Assembly: GCA_038327655.1 (NCBI GenBank)
Contig: JBBQLG010000007.1
Coordinates: 1-64,000, forward strand
Length of the DNA stretch: 64,000 nt
Source of the DNA: JBBQLG01 sp038327655
GTDB lineage: Bacteria; Bacteroidota; Bacteroidia; Cytophagales; Spirosomataceae
Reading direction: 5' to 3'
Positions 8,933-17,782 of the stretch are shown here, in pieces. Both the position numbers and the translations under genes were made by a program. Below the pieces are notes generated by a model. The model saw only the letters and a list, made by a program, of their open reading frames with translations. It did not search any database and had not been told where the DNA came from. Position 1 is the first letter of the stretch. Each line of letters begins with the position of its first letter.

Positions 8933-10103
8933 GAACCCCATCCCTTACGGTCGTCAACACATTACCGACGACGATATTGCCGCCGTTGAGCGAGTACTTC
9001 GGTCGCCGTTTCTGACGCAGGGACCTGATATTGCGCAGTTTGAAACGGCATTTGCCGAGTACATCGGAGCGAAATATGCCGTAGCCGTCTCGAACGGTAC
9101 AGCCGCCCTGCATCTGTGCTGCCTGGCGTTGGGCGTCACGACCGGTACGCGGGTTATTACCACACCCATCACGTTTTCGGCATCGGCGAATTGTGTACGC
9201 TACTGTGGGGGTGAGGTGTACTTCGCCGATGTTGACCCCGAAACGATTCTGCTGGATATCAACGCCGTTCGGACGCTGATCGAAAAACATCCGAAAGGTT
9301 ATTTCTCCGGCATCATCCCGGTTGATTTTGCCGGGTACCCCGTGGATTTGAAAGCGTTTCGCGAACTGGCCGATGAACATGGGATGTGGTTACTGGAAGA
9401 CAGTTGCCACTCGCCCGGTGGATCATTTATAGACAATCAGGGAGTTGAACACCGCTGCGGAGATGGTTCGTTAGCGGCTCTGGCGATTTTCAGTTTCCAC
9501 CCGGTGAAGCACATCGCGGCTGGTGAAGGTGGCATGGTGACGACCAATAACGAGGACTACTATAAACATCTGCTTCGGCTTCGGACGCACGGCATCACCA
9601 GCAAACCGGAGCAACTGCTACACGATTCGCCGGGGGGCTGGTACATGGAAATGCAGGAGTTGGGCTACAATTACCGGCTGACCGATATGCAGGCCGCCCT
9701 GGCGATGAGTCAGTTAAGCCGCGCCGATGCCATGCTCCAACGCCGACGAGACATCGCCAAACGATATGATTTGGCCTTTGCCGGAACGCCGGCCGCCGGG
9801 ACAGCCGTCACAACGATTCAGCCAGCCCCCAACTTCCACCACGCGTATCACCTGTACGTTATTCAAATAGATGATCGTAAAGGGCTATACGACGCGCTGC
9901 GGGCCAAAAATATCTTTGCGCAGGTGCATTACATTCCCGTACACACGATGCCGTACTATCAGCAGTTCGGCTGGAAACAGGGCGATTTCCCCCATGCCGA
10001 ACACTACTACGAACGCGGCCTGAGCCTGCCCATGTTTCCGACCCTGACCGATGCCGAACAGGACTACGTGATCGCGGCTGTACTTGACTTTGTAAACCCA
10101 TGA
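8925..10103 (+). CDS. pseC: UDP-4-amino-4,6-dideoxy-AltNAc transaminase, PseC
   Basis: A DegT/DnrJ/EryC1-type PLP aminotransferase that installs the C4 amino group on the PseB product. The start at 8925 (MPENPIPYGRQHITDDDI) is chosen because PseC proteins begin there; the open frame extends 14 codons further upstream inside the preceding gene. The PLP-binding lysine is in FSFHPVKHIAAGEGG, and LEDSCHSPGG carries the PLP-contacting aspartate. The length of about 392 residues is typical. The stop overlaps the next gene by a few bases. Confidence 0.95.
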   Translation: MPENPIPYGRQHITDDDIAAVERVLRSPFLTQGPDIAQFETAFAEYIGAKYAVAVSNGTAALHLCCLALGVTTGTRVITTPITFSASANCVRYCGGEVYFADVDPETILLDINAVRTLIEKHPKGYFSGIIPVDFAGYPVDLKAFRELADEHGMWLLEDSCHSPGGSFIDNQGVEHRCGDGSLAALAIFSFHPVKHIAAGEGGMVTTNNEDYYKHLLRLRTHGITSKPEQLLHDSPGGWYMEMQELGYNYRLTDMQAALAMSQLSRADAMLQRRRDIAKRYDLAFAGTPAAGTAVTTIQPAPNFHHAYHLYVIQIDDRKGLYDALRAKNIFAQVHYIPVHTMPYYQQFGWKQGDFPHAEHYYERGLSLPMFPTLTDAEQDYVIAAVLDFVNP

Positions 10104-10750
10104 CCCATACACAACAGGAACAATTCTGGGCCGGTGACTTCGGTCAGCAATACACCGACCGTAACACCCGCGACCCGCAGGAATGGGACGCCTTTTACCG
10201 GCAGATTCTGGGCCTGACCAAAACCGACATGAACGCGCAGTTCATCGGTGATTTGCCGCGCGACGCCCGGATTCTGGAAGTCGGCTGTAACACCGGGATG
10301 CAGTTGGTTGGCTTGCAGAACATGGGCTTTACCAATCTCTACGGCGTCGAATTACAACCGTATGCCGTTGAAAAAGCGAAGCAGCACACGTCCGGCATCA
10401 ACATCATTCAGGGATCGGGGTTTGATTTGCCGTTCCGCGATGGCTTTTTCGATGTGGTTTGCACCAATGGCGTACTGATCCATATCGCGCCCAACGATTT
10501 GCCCCGCATCATGGGCGAGATGGTCCGGTGCAGCCGCCGGTACATTTGGGGCTATGAATACTACAACTCTGAACTGACCGAAATCCGGTACCGGGGCAAC
10601 GAAGGGTTTCTGTGGAAAGCCGATTATGCTGCCGTTTTTGAGCAGCACTTCCCCGAACTGCATGTTGTGAAACGGGCGTTGTTTCCCTACGTCGATGCGA
10701 CCGAACAGGGCAATGTCGATAGTATGTATTTGCTCGAAAAAAACGCCTGA
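10100..10750 (+). CDS. Pseudaminic acid biosynthesis-associated methylase
   Basis: A 216-residue class I SAM methyltransferase. The SAM-binding glycine motif is ILEVGCNTGMQL near residues 55-66, followed by the acidic strand LYGVELQP and VVCTNGVLIHI. The N-terminal pattern (EQFWAGDFGQQYTDRN) matches the methylase family that recurs in pseudaminic acid clusters (TIGR03587-type). Its acceptor is not established. In this position it probably methylates a Pse intermediate or the finished sugar. It overlaps pseC upstream and abuts pseF downstream (stop and start share one base). Confidence 0.85.
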   Translation: MTHTQQEQFWAGDFGQQYTDRNTRDPQEWDAFYRQILGLTKTDMNAQFIGDLPRDARILEVGCNTGMQLVGLQNMGFTNLYGVELQPYAVEKAKQHTSGINIIQGSGFDLPFRDGFFDVVCTNGVLIHIAPNDLPRIMGEMVRCSRRYIWGYEYYNSELTEIRYRGNEGFLWKADYAAVFEQHFPELHVVKRALFPYVDATEQGNVDSMYLLEKNA

Positions 10751-11445
10751 TGTCAACCGTCGCCATCATCACCGCGCGGGGCGGCAGCAAACGGATTCCG
10801 CGCAAGAACGTCCGCCCGTTTCTGGGCAAGCCCATTATCGCCTACGCCATCGAAACGGCCCGGCAGTCGGGTCTCTTCGATGCCGTGATGGTTTCGACCG
10901 ACGACGATGAAATTGCGGACATCGCGCTGTCGTTCGGGGCGTCGGTACCGTTCCGGCGCAGTGTCGAAACGGCCAACGACTTTGCCACCACACCTGATGT
11001 GCTGCTCGAAGTGCTGGCCGAATACGAACAGCGCGGCCAGACGTTTGATGTTGGCTGCTGCATCTACCCGGTTGCCCCGCTCATCACTGCCGAGTTGCTG
11101 CAACGGGCGCACGACAAATTACAGACCGGACGTTTTGATTCTTTGTACCCTGTGCAGCGGTTCGGCTTCCCGATTCAGCGGGCGTTTCACCTCCGCAACG
11201 ACCGGCTGGGCTGGTTCCAGCCCGAACACGCCCTGACCCGGTCGCAGGATTTGGAACCCGCCTACCACGATGCCGGTCAATTTTACTGGTTCAACGTCGC
11301 GGCTTTCCGGCAAACGGGCAAGCTGCTGACCAACAATACGGGCGGCATCGAGATTTCGGAACTACAGGCGCAGGACGTGGATACCGAAACCGACTGGCAG
11401 CTCGCCGAATTGAAATACCGCCTTTTACATCCCCTACCCTTATAA
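10750..11445 (+). CDS. pseF: Pseudaminic acid cytidylyltransferase, PseF
   Basis: A 231-residue CMP-nonulosonate synthetase that activates pseudaminic acid with CTP. The nucleotide-binding P-loop-like motif is ITARGGSKRIPRKN at 7-20, followed by the family's KPIIAYAIETA and the acidic STDDDEIADIA. QDVDTETDWQLAELKYR at the C-terminus is the metal/substrate segment found in CMP-NeuAc, CMP-Leg and CMP-Pse synthetases. Assignment to Pse rather than Leg rests on the PseB/PseC/PseI neighbours. TAATG overlap with the next gene. Confidence 0.93.
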   Translation: MSTVAIITARGGSKRIPRKNVRPFLGKPIIAYAIETARQSGLFDAVMVSTDDDEIADIALSFGASVPFRRSVETANDFATTPDVLLEVLAEYEQRGQTFDVGCCIYPVAPLITAELLQRAHDKLQTGRFDSLYPVQRFGFPIQRAFHLRNDRLGWFQPEHALTRSQDLEPAYHDAGQFYWFNVAAFRQTGKLLTNNTGGIEISELQAQDVDTETDWQLAELKYRLLHPLPL

Positions 11446-12194
11446 TGAGCGACACCATTCAAGTGCTGGGCCAATCGTCGGACAGCGAAAAAGACCTCCG
11501 CACCCAGTTTGGCGAACACTTCCGTCAATCCCCCATTCCGGCCAGCGAGTTGCTGCAAAATCTGGGTCTGTACCTCAACCGACAGGCCCTGTCTCGGATT
11601 CTGTACATGCATGAACTCTACAAACAGATCATCGACGTACACGGCGTGGTGATGGAGTTTGGGGTACGCTGGGGGCAGAACATGGCCCTGTACGAGTCGT
11701 TCCGGGGGATGTATGAGCCGTATAATTACAGCCGCAAAATCATCGGGTTCGATACCTTCGGCGGCTTCCCGTCTACCGATGCTAAAGACGGCGACAAGGT
11801 AAAACCGGGTGATTACGGCGTAACGGCCGATTACGAGACGTATCTGACGCAGGTGCTCAACTACCACGAGAGCGAAAGTCCGCTGGGTCACCTGAAAAAA
11901 TATGAGTTGGTAAAGGGCGACGCGACGCAGACGATTCATCAATACATCGCGCAGCATCCCGAAACGATGGTGGCGTTGGCGTACTTCGATTTCGACATTT
12001 ACGAGCCAACCAAAGCCTGTCTGGAAGCCATTTTGCCCCGGCTCACCAAAGGCAGTATTCTGGCGTTCGACGAACTAAACTGTACCCCCTTTCCGGGTGA
12101 GACGCTGGCCGTGATGGAAGTGCTGGGGCTGAGCAGCTACCGCATTCGCCGGACTCCGCTCAACCCGCTCTGTTCGTATTTAGTTATCGAGTAG
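11445..12194 (+). CDS. TylF/MycF-like SAM-dependent methyltransferase
   Basis: A 249-residue protein resembling the TylF/MycF group of macrolide-sugar O-methyltransferases that recurs in surface-polysaccharide loci. Seen: VVMEFGVRWGQNMAL (SAM-binding strand and loop, about residues 67-80), FDTFGGFP, and the acidic YFDFDIYEPTKACLEAI metal-binding segment. It starts on the ATG overlapping the pseF stop. Probably methylates a sugar of the glycan made here; the target is not known. Confidence 0.75.
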   Translation: MSDTIQVLGQSSDSEKDLRTQFGEHFRQSPIPASELLQNLGLYLNRQALSRILYMHELYKQIIDVHGVVMEFGVRWGQNMALYESFRGMYEPYNYSRKIIGFDTFGGFPSTDAKDGDKVKPGDYGVTADYETYLTQVLNYHESESPLGHLKKYELVKGDATQTIHQYIAQHPETMVALAYFDFDIYEPTKACLEAILPRLTKGSILAFDELNCTPFPGETLAVMEVLGLSSYRIRRTPLNPLCSYLVIE

Positions 12195-12273
12195 CGGCTT
12201 TCGTTTTTGGCAGGGATGCCGTAGCTTTAACCCTTGTAGCTCACCATCCTTATTGATTACCCACTCTTTCCAC

Positions 12274-12675
12274 ATGACACCAGACCGCCGTTTAGATCAA
12301 ATTGAACCTTTAGTGGCTGAAGTGCTCCAGAAAGTTGACCGCCTGGTCGAATCAAATGGAAAACTTCTTGACCTCGCCGTGAATACGCAAGCTGACCTCG
12401 CCGACTTCAAGGATGAAGTACGAACCAATAACGAAATTACGGCCAGAGGAATAGCGAATCTAACCATTTCTACACAAAGGCAGTTTGACGAATTAAAAGC
12501 CGATTTCGGCGGACTGAAAGCCGATTTTGGCGGACTATCCACATCCACTCAAAGGCAGTTTGACGAGATGAAAGCCGATTTTGGCGGACTATCCACATCC
12601 ACTCAAAAGCAGTTTGACGAACTAAAAGCCGGTCAGGAATTGATTCTACAGATTCTTCGAGAGAAACTTTCCTGA
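12274..12675 (+). CDS. Small coiled-coil protein with tandem repeats
   Basis: A 133-residue, charged, fully helical-looking protein without signal peptide. After an N-terminal helix (DQIEPLVAEVLQKVDRLVE) come tandem copies of an 18-residue unit built on STSTQRQFDELKADFGGL, one complete, one partial and a degenerate one, plus a duplicated KADFGGL heptad. The repeats are also near-identical at DNA level (54-base period, 12465-12635), so copy number could vary by slippage. ATG 12274 is chosen over an in-frame ATT upstream. Function unknown. It lies between two methyltransferase genes of the pse locus and may be a scaffold or chain-length ruler, but that is a guess. Confidence 0.7.
   Translation: MTPDRRLDQIEPLVAEVLQKVDRLVESNGKLLDLAVNTQADLADFKDEVRTNNEITARGIANLTISTQRQFDELKADFGGLKADFGGLSTSTQRQFDEMKADFGGLSTSTQKQFDELKAGQELILQILREKLS
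12467..12634 (+). repeat. Intragenic 54-base tandem repeat
   Basis: Units beginning at about 12478, 12553 and 12607 share the block agtttgacga followed by (a/g)ctatccacatccactcaaa. An extra 21-base copy of the gccgatttyggcggact segment sits in the first unit. The reading frame is kept because 54 and 21 are multiples of three. Confidence 0.8.
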
Positions 12676-12690
12676 TTTCATAGCATCTGA

Positions 12691-13581
12691 ATGACCCCCA
12701 ATCAACCCATCCTGACCGAGCCGCACGGGTATTACGTACTACCCAATCCACCGTCGGCAGAGGAACTCAGGCAGTATTACGCCGAGAAGTATTACCAGCA
12801 GGAACGCGGCTCGTACAGTCAAACCTACACGGACGAAGAACTGCGGTACTTCCGCGAAAAGGCTGAGCAGAAGCAGGTGGTTCTCCAACAGGAGATGGGT
12901 GCTCAGTCCGGGCGGCTGTTAGACGTCGGTTGTGGCGAAGGCTTTGTCCTGGACCACTTCAAAAAACAGGGTTGGGACGTGCTGGGGCTTGATTACTCTG
13001 AGTTTGGCGTACAGCATCAAAACCCGGACTGTCTGCCCAACCTGCAAGTCGGCGACGTGTACGAAAGCCTGACCACCCTGGAGCAAACGAGCGAAACATT
13101 CGATGTAATCTGGCTGCAAAACGTCCTCGAACACGTTACCGACCCGTTTCAGTTATTGCAACAGCTTCATAAACTGGCCGCGCCGGGGGCCATGCTAGTG
13201 GTGGAAGTACCCAATGATTTTTCCCCGTTACAGGCCGATCTACAACAACGCGACTTAATCAACCGTCCGTATTGGGTTGCCATTCCCGACCATATTTCGT
13301 ATTTCAACAGGGCCTCATTGGTTTCGCTGGCACAGTCGGCACACTGGCAGGCCCGCCGGTTATTGGCCGACCATCCCATCGACCTGGCTCTGTACAACCC
13401 CGACACCAATTATGTACTGGATAAAACAAAAGGGCGCGGGGTACATCTGCAACGCATCCGTACCGAGCATATCCTGCATACGACGTCGGTCGAGAAAACA
13501 ATTCAGTACTACGAAACGCTGGCCGATATGGGTCTGGGTCGGCAGATTACGGGATTTTTCAGCGCAAACCCCACCCAATGA
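12691..13581 (+). CDS. Class I SAM-dependent methyltransferase
   Basis: A 296-residue Methyltransf_23-like enzyme. The SAM motif is LLDVGCGEGFVLDHF (about 74-88), then LGLDYSEFG and the post-I strand FDVIWLQNVLEHV (about 137-149), and an EVPND segment. An N-terminal part of about 60 residues with many tyrosines (YYAEKYYQQERGSY) is typical of methyltransferases that act on sugar or lipid-linked sugars in glycan loci. The stop overlaps the following acetyltransferase start (4 bases). Confidence 0.8.
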   Translation: MTPNQPILTEPHGYYVLPNPPSAEELRQYYAEKYYQQERGSYSQTYTDEELRYFREKAEQKQVVLQQEMGAQSGRLLDVGCGEGFVLDHFKKQGWDVLGLDYSEFGVQHQNPDCLPNLQVGDVYESLTTLEQTSETFDVIWLQNVLEHVTDPFQLLQQLHKLAAPGAMLVVEVPNDFSPLQADLQQRDLINRPYWVAIPDHISYFNRASLVSLAQSAHWQARRLLADHPIDLALYNPDTNYVLDKTKGRGVHLQRIRTEHILHTTSVEKTIQYYETLADMGLGRQITGFFSANPTQ

Positions 13582-14159
13582 CCAATACCTACAAACCACT
13601 CCCCCATACCCGATTCGAGCAAAAGGAGTTCGCGCTGGTACCCATCCGCCCGGACGATATTGAGCCGATTCGACAGTGGCGTAATGAGCAGATGGCGGTG
13701 CTGCGGCAAAATCAATCCATCAGCGAAGAGCAGCAACGGGCTTATTTCGACCGGCACATCTGGCCGACATTTATACTCGACACGCCCCCGCAATTGCTGT
13801 TTAGCTACCTTGAAAATGACGAACTGATCGGCTATGGCGGGCTGGTACACCTGAATTGGCCCGATAAACGAGCCGAGATTTCGTTTTTGGTCAATACAGC
13901 CGCTACGTACGACATTCCGGTGTATCAGGCGTTGTTTCGGACGTATCTGGCGTTATTACAGCAGGTAGCGTTCGGGGCACTGGGCTTTAACCGGCTCTTC
14001 ACCGAAACCTACGACATCCGGCCCGACCACATTGCGGTGATCGAAGATAGCGGTTTCCGGCTCGAAGGCCGGATGCGAGAGCACGTCCGCATCGACGGGC
14101 AATTTGTTGATTCATTGATTCACGGAAAACTACGGCATGACTACCAATTGGACCGATAA
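13578..14159 (+). CDS. pseH: PseH-like GNAT N-acetyltransferase
   Basis: A 193-residue GNAT acetyltransferase. The C-terminal pattern ReHVRIDGqFVDSLIHG is the signature seen in PseH-type and RimJ-like enzymes that acetylate the 4-amino group of UDP-sugars. The N-terminal RPDDIEPIRQWRNEQ helix and the central YGGLVHLNW strand fit the fold. In context it would acetylate the PseC product to the 2,4-diacetamido sugar. It is longer than the C. jejuni enzyme but within family range. It overlaps the next gene by 23 bases. Confidence 0.75.
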   Translation: MTNTYKPLPHTRFEQKEFALVPIRPDDIEPIRQWRNEQMAVLRQNQSISEEQQRAYFDRHIWPTFILDTPPQLLFSYLENDELIGYGGLVHLNWPDKRAEISFLVNTAATYDIPVYQALFRTYLALLQQVAFGALGFNRLFTETYDIRPDHIAVIEDSGFRLEGRMREHVRIDGQFVDSLIHGKLRHDYQLDR

Positions 14160-16071
14160 ACGCGTATTTGTCAGCGGGGGAAACGGCGTCATTGGCCGTG
14201 AACTCGCCCGAAAACTCATCGACCGGGGCGCTATCGTCTGGATCGGCGACATCAAACCGCGTGGCACCGAACTGCCCGACGGCGTGCGCTACCGCCGGGG
14301 CGATTTAAACGAACTCACCACCGATGAGGTCAATGCGTTTGCGCCGGAAGTGTTTATTCACTTAGCCGCCACCTTCGAGCGGTCGACGGAAACGTACGGC
14401 TTCTGGGAGGAGAATTTCCGGCACAACGTGGCCTTGAGCCACCACTTGATGAGCGTGACGAAGGACTGTCCGAGCCTGCGCCGGGTGGTTTTTGCGTCGA
14501 GCTACCTCATCTACGATCCATCACTGTACACCTTCGATAAGCCCGTTGAAACGGCGTATTCCCTCCGCGAAACCGACCCTATTTTACCGCGTAACCTGAC
14601 CGGTGCTGCCAAGCTGTCGCACGAGATCGAACTGCGGTTTCTGGACGGATTTCGTAGCCAAACATTCTCGTCGGTTTGCGCCCGCATCTACCGGGGGTAC
14701 GGCTGTAACTCGCGGGACGTGATTTCGCGCTGGGTACGCGACTTACTGCACAATCAGCCCATAACGGTTTATCGTCCCGAAGGTCGTTTTGACTACATCT
14801 ACGCCGAAGATACCGCCGAAGGGCTGATTCGTCTGGCCGAAAAACCCGAACTGACCGGCATCGTTAACCTCGGTACCGGCCGCGCCCGCGCCGTGTCGGA
14901 TGTGGTAGCGGTGTTGCGCAGCCATTTCCCCGAGATGCAGGCCACCAACGCCGACGCCGACATTCCGTTCGAGGGGTCACAGGCCGACATGACGCTGTAT
15001 GAACAGGCCATCGGCTGGCGACCGGAATACACCCTCGAAACGTCGATTCCAAAAATCATTGCGTTTGAACGGGCGCGGAACGGCGAGTACGCCGTCGAGA
15101 AAGAAACGAACGATCCGGCGGTCTGGAACGTGCTCGTTACCAGCATTTCGCGCAAGATTCCGCTATTGCAGGCGGTAAAAAAAGCCATGCAGAAACTCGG
15201 TGGCACGGGCAAACTCATTGGCAGCGACCTGAATACTGACTGCCTCGGCCGCTATTTCGTGGATGAATTCTGGACCATGCCCCGCCTGAGCGACTTCACG
15301 TCCGAAACGCTGCTGGCTGCACTTCGGGAGCGCAACATTCAAGCCGTCATCCCGACCCGCGACGGCGAACTGCTGTTCTGGGCAGAACACAAGCCGATGC
15401 TCCGCGAACACGGTATTTCGGTAATGGTGTCCGATGCACAACCCGTAAGCACCTGTCTTGACAAACTTCTGTTTTACCAGACAGCGTCCGGCCAAAATGG
15501 GCACGCTATTTTTACCACCGACGATCCAGCCCAACTACCCGGCGGCCCGTTAGTCGTGAAAGAACGGTACGGAGCCGGGTCGCTCAACATCCGGCTGAAC
15601 GTCACGGCGGAGGAAGCGCGGCAGGCATTCAGCGTGTTCAGCCACCCGATTGTACAGCCCTTTATCACCGGTCAGGAATACAGCGTCGATGCGTACGTCA
15701 CGGCGTCAGGCGAGGTAAAAGGCGTTGTGGGCCGTACCCGCGATCTGGTCGTCAACGGTGAATCGCAGGTGACCACGACCGTATTCAACAACGAACTGGA
15801 ACGGGTCAGCACGACTATTCTCCGCGCCCTGAACCTGTACGGCCATGTGGTACTACAACTGCTGAAAGACGAGGCTGGAGGCTGGCACCTGATTGAATGC
15901 AACTCGCGCTTCGGCGGGGCATCTACGCTAAGTATTGCTGCGGGTTTGGACAGTTTTTACTGGTTTTTGCTTGAATCGGCAGGCGAAGACCTCGCAGCCA
16001 CGCTCTTTATCCCGTCGGTGAAACCACTGCGGCAGGTTCGCTACCCCGCCGACGTCGTCACGGCATGGTAA
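14137..16071 (+). CDS. SDR epimerase-like / ATP-grasp fusion protein
   Basis: A 644-residue two-domain protein. Residues 8-315 are an extended SDR (NAD-dependent epimerase/dehydratase) with GGNGVIG at 14-20 and FDYIYAEDTAEGL at 218-230. Residues about 330-644 are an ATP-grasp ligase of the carbamoyl-phosphate-synthase-like type, with a PreATP-grasp start (NVLVTSISRKIPLL), the lysine strand GPLVVKERYGAGS and the metal-binding HLIECNSRFGGAS. The SDR catalytic YxxxK is changed: the lysine is K159 but the residue four before it is T155 (TGAAK), so the SDR half may be non-catalytic or binding only. The ATP-grasp half could join an amino or acyl acid to a sugar amine. It overlaps the acetyltransferase upstream by 23 bases and the HAD gene downstream by seven. 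Confidence 0.8.
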   Translation: MTTNWTDKRVFVSGGNGVIGRELARKLIDRGAIVWIGDIKPRGTELPDGVRYRRGDLNELTTDEVNAFAPEVFIHLAATFERSTETYGFWEENFRHNVALSHHLMSVTKDCPSLRRVVFASSYLIYDPSLYTFDKPVETAYSLRETDPILPRNLTGAAKLSHEIELRFLDGFRSQTFSSVCARIYRGYGCNSRDVISRWVRDLLHNQPITVYRPEGRFDYIYAEDTAEGLIRLAEKPELTGIVNLGTGRARAVSDVVAVLRSHFPEMQATNADADIPFEGSQADMTLYEQAIGWRPEYTLETSIPKIIAFERARNGEYAVEKETNDPAVWNVLVTSISRKIPLLQAVKKAMQKLGGTGKLIGSDLNTDCLGRYFVDEFWTMPRLSDFTSETLLAALRERNIQAVIPTRDGELLFWAEHKPMLREHGISVMVSDAQPVSTCLDKLLFYQTASGQNGHAIFTTDDPAQLPGGPLVVKERYGAGSLNIRLNVTAEEARQAFSVFSHPIVQPFITGQEYSVDAYVTASGEVKGVVGRTRDLVVNGESQVTTTVFNNELERVSTTILRALNLYGHVVLQLLKDEAGGWHLIECNSRFGGASTLSIAAGLDSFYWFLLESAGEDLAATLFIPSVKPLRQVRYPADVVTAW

Positions 16072-16736
16072 TCGCCTTCGATTTAGACGACACGCTCTAC
16101 GACGAACTGACCTACGTTCGAAGCGGTTTCCGGGCCGTGGCCGCTTACCTCGCCCAAACGTATCGACTGGATGCCGATGCGGTGTTTGCCGTCGCCTGGC
16201 AGGTGCTGGACGAAAAAGGCCGGGGCGCCGTCTTCAACGATACGTTAGCGCATTACGGTCTGCTAACGCAAAAACGGGTAGCCCAATGCATCGCCGTTTA
16301 CCGCAACCACACGCCCGACATTCAGCTTTTCCCCGAAGCCGTGCGAGCCTTGGACCGTTTCGCCGGTCAGCCGTTGTATTTGGTCACGGACGGCAATAAA
16401 CTGGTCCAGTTTCGCAAAATACAGGCATTGGGCGTTGCCGGGCGGTTTCGGCGGTTGTTCATCACGCGCCGGTTCGGGATTCACCGCGAAAAACCATCGA
16501 CGTACTGTTTTGAGCGGATTGCCCAACTGGAGCGGGTGCCGTTCAGCCAGATCGTGTATGTTGGGGATAATCCTCGCAAAGATTTTGTTGGTATCAAACC
16601 GCTCGGTTGCGGGACGGTGCGGGTGCGGTCGGGGCAATACCAACACCTCGACTACGGACCCGACCACGAAGCGGCCGTAGTCATTGATTCGCTCGATGAC
16701 CTTACCTTTGCGCTATTAACGCATTTCGACTCATGA
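16065..16736 (+). CDS. HAD-IA family phosphatase
   Basis: A 223-residue HAD hydrolase with motif I FDLDDTLYD (5-13), motif II LVTDGN, the motif III lysine region REKPSTYCF and motif IV YVGDNPRKDF. It probably dephosphorylates a sugar phosphate or a phosphorylated ligand intermediate. Pairing with the ATP-grasp domain of the preceding gene (seven-base overlap) suggests that they act in one modification branch. It starts in the overlap and its stop overlaps the pseI start by four bases. It is not a PseG homologue: PseG is GT-B-like and shares none of these motifs. Confidence 0.85.
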   Translation: MVIAFDLDDTLYDELTYVRSGFRAVAAYLAQTYRLDADAVFAVAWQVLDEKGRGAVFNDTLAHYGLLTQKRVAQCIAVYRNHTPDIQLFPEAVRALDRFAGQPLYLVTDGNKLVQFRKIQALGVAGRFRRLFITRRFGIHREKPSTYCFERIAQLERVPFSQIVYVGDNPRKDFVGIKPLGCGTVRVRSGQYQHLDYGPDHEAAVVIDSLDDLTFALLTHFDS

Positions 16737-17782
16737 TTCAGATTGCCAACCATACTATCTCGGCGCAGCACCGGCCATTTATCATTGCCGAGATGTCGGG
16801 AAACCACAATCAGTCGCTCAACCGTGCACTGGAAATTGTGGACGCCGTGGCCGAAACCGGGGCACAGGCACTCAAAATTCAGACCTACACGCCCGATACC
16901 ATTACATTCAACGGGCAGTCGGATGAGTTCCTAATCCGCGATACCGAGTCGATCTGGACGGGACAGAATCTGTACAACCTCTACCAGCAGGCCTACACGC
17001 CCTGGGAATGGCACGCCCCCATTTTCGAGCACGCCCGCAAGCGCGGTCTGGTCGTGTTCAGTTCGCCGTTCGATACCACCGCCGTCGATTTTCTGGAAAC
17101 GCTCGACGTGCCGGTTTACAAAATCGCATCGTTCGAGAATACCGATCATATTCTGCTGAAAAAGGTCGCCCAAACGGGTAAACCAGTCATTATGAGTACT
17201 GGGGTAGCCTCGGTATCGGACTTAGACGAATCAGTAAAAGTCCTGCGGGCACACGGCTGCAAAGAACTGATTCTGCTCAAATGCACCAGCACGTACCCCG
17301 CCACGCCCGAATCGACTAACCTGCTCACGATTCCCCACATGCGGCAGTTGTTCGACGTGCCGGTGGGTTTATCCGACCACACGATGGGCATTGGGGCATC
17401 GGTGGCATCGGTAGCCTTAGGCGCGGTGGTGATCGAAAAACACGTTACCCTGAGCCGGGCCGACGGGGGCGTCGATTCATCATTTTCGCTGGAGCCGCAC
17501 GAGTTGAAAAGCTTAGTGATCGAATCGGAACGGGCGTTTCTGGCGATGGGGCAGGTGAGCTACACCCTTAGCCCACGCGAACAGAAAAGCCTGTTGCACA
17601 AACGGTCGCTGTACGTCGTCAAGAACATGAAAGCGGGCGAAGCCTTCACGCCGGAAAACGTCCGCAGCATCCGCCCCGCCAGTGGGTTACACACCCGTTA
17701 TTACGACGAAATCCTGACCCAAACAGCCGCCACCGACATCCCGGCAGGCACGGCGCTGGCGTGGCCTCTAATTGTTGACTGA
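16733..17782 (+). CDS. pseI: Pseudaminic acid synthase, PseI
   Basis: A 349-residue NeuB-family synthase that condenses the 2,4-diacetamido-altrose sugar with phosphoenolpyruvate to give pseudaminic acid. The N-terminal TIM barrel holds FIIAEMSGNHNQ (16-27) and ALKIQTYTPDT; YKIASFEN and STGVAS follow, then GLSDHTMG and EKHVTL with metal- and substrate-binding residues. The C-terminal SAF (antifreeze-like) domain begins near residue 285 (LLHKRSLYVVKNMKAGE). The EMSGNH signature distinguishes PseI-like from NeuB-like (EIGxNH) enzymes. The last codons lie inside a long hairpin. Confidence 0.95.
   Translation: MIQIANHTISAQHRPFIIAEMSGNHNQSLNRALEIVDAVAETGAQALKIQTYTPDTITFNGQSDEFLIRDTESIWTGQNLYNLYQQAYTPWEWHAPIFEHARKRGLVVFSSPFDTTAVDFLETLDVPVYKIASFENTDHILLKKVAQTGKPVIMSTGVASVSDLDESVKVLRAHGCKELILLKCTSTYPATPESTNLLTIPHMRQLFDVPVGLSDHTMGIGASVASVALGAVVIEKHVTLSRADGGVDSSFSLEPHELKSLVIESERAFLAMGQVSYTLSPREQKSLLHKRSLYVVKNMKAGEAFTPENVRSIRPASGLHTRYYDEILTQTAATDIPAGTALAWPLIVD

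Noticed and set aside
16065..16736. HAD gene as the missing PseG
   Set aside because: All four HAD motifs are present, and PseG belongs to the GT-B superfamily.
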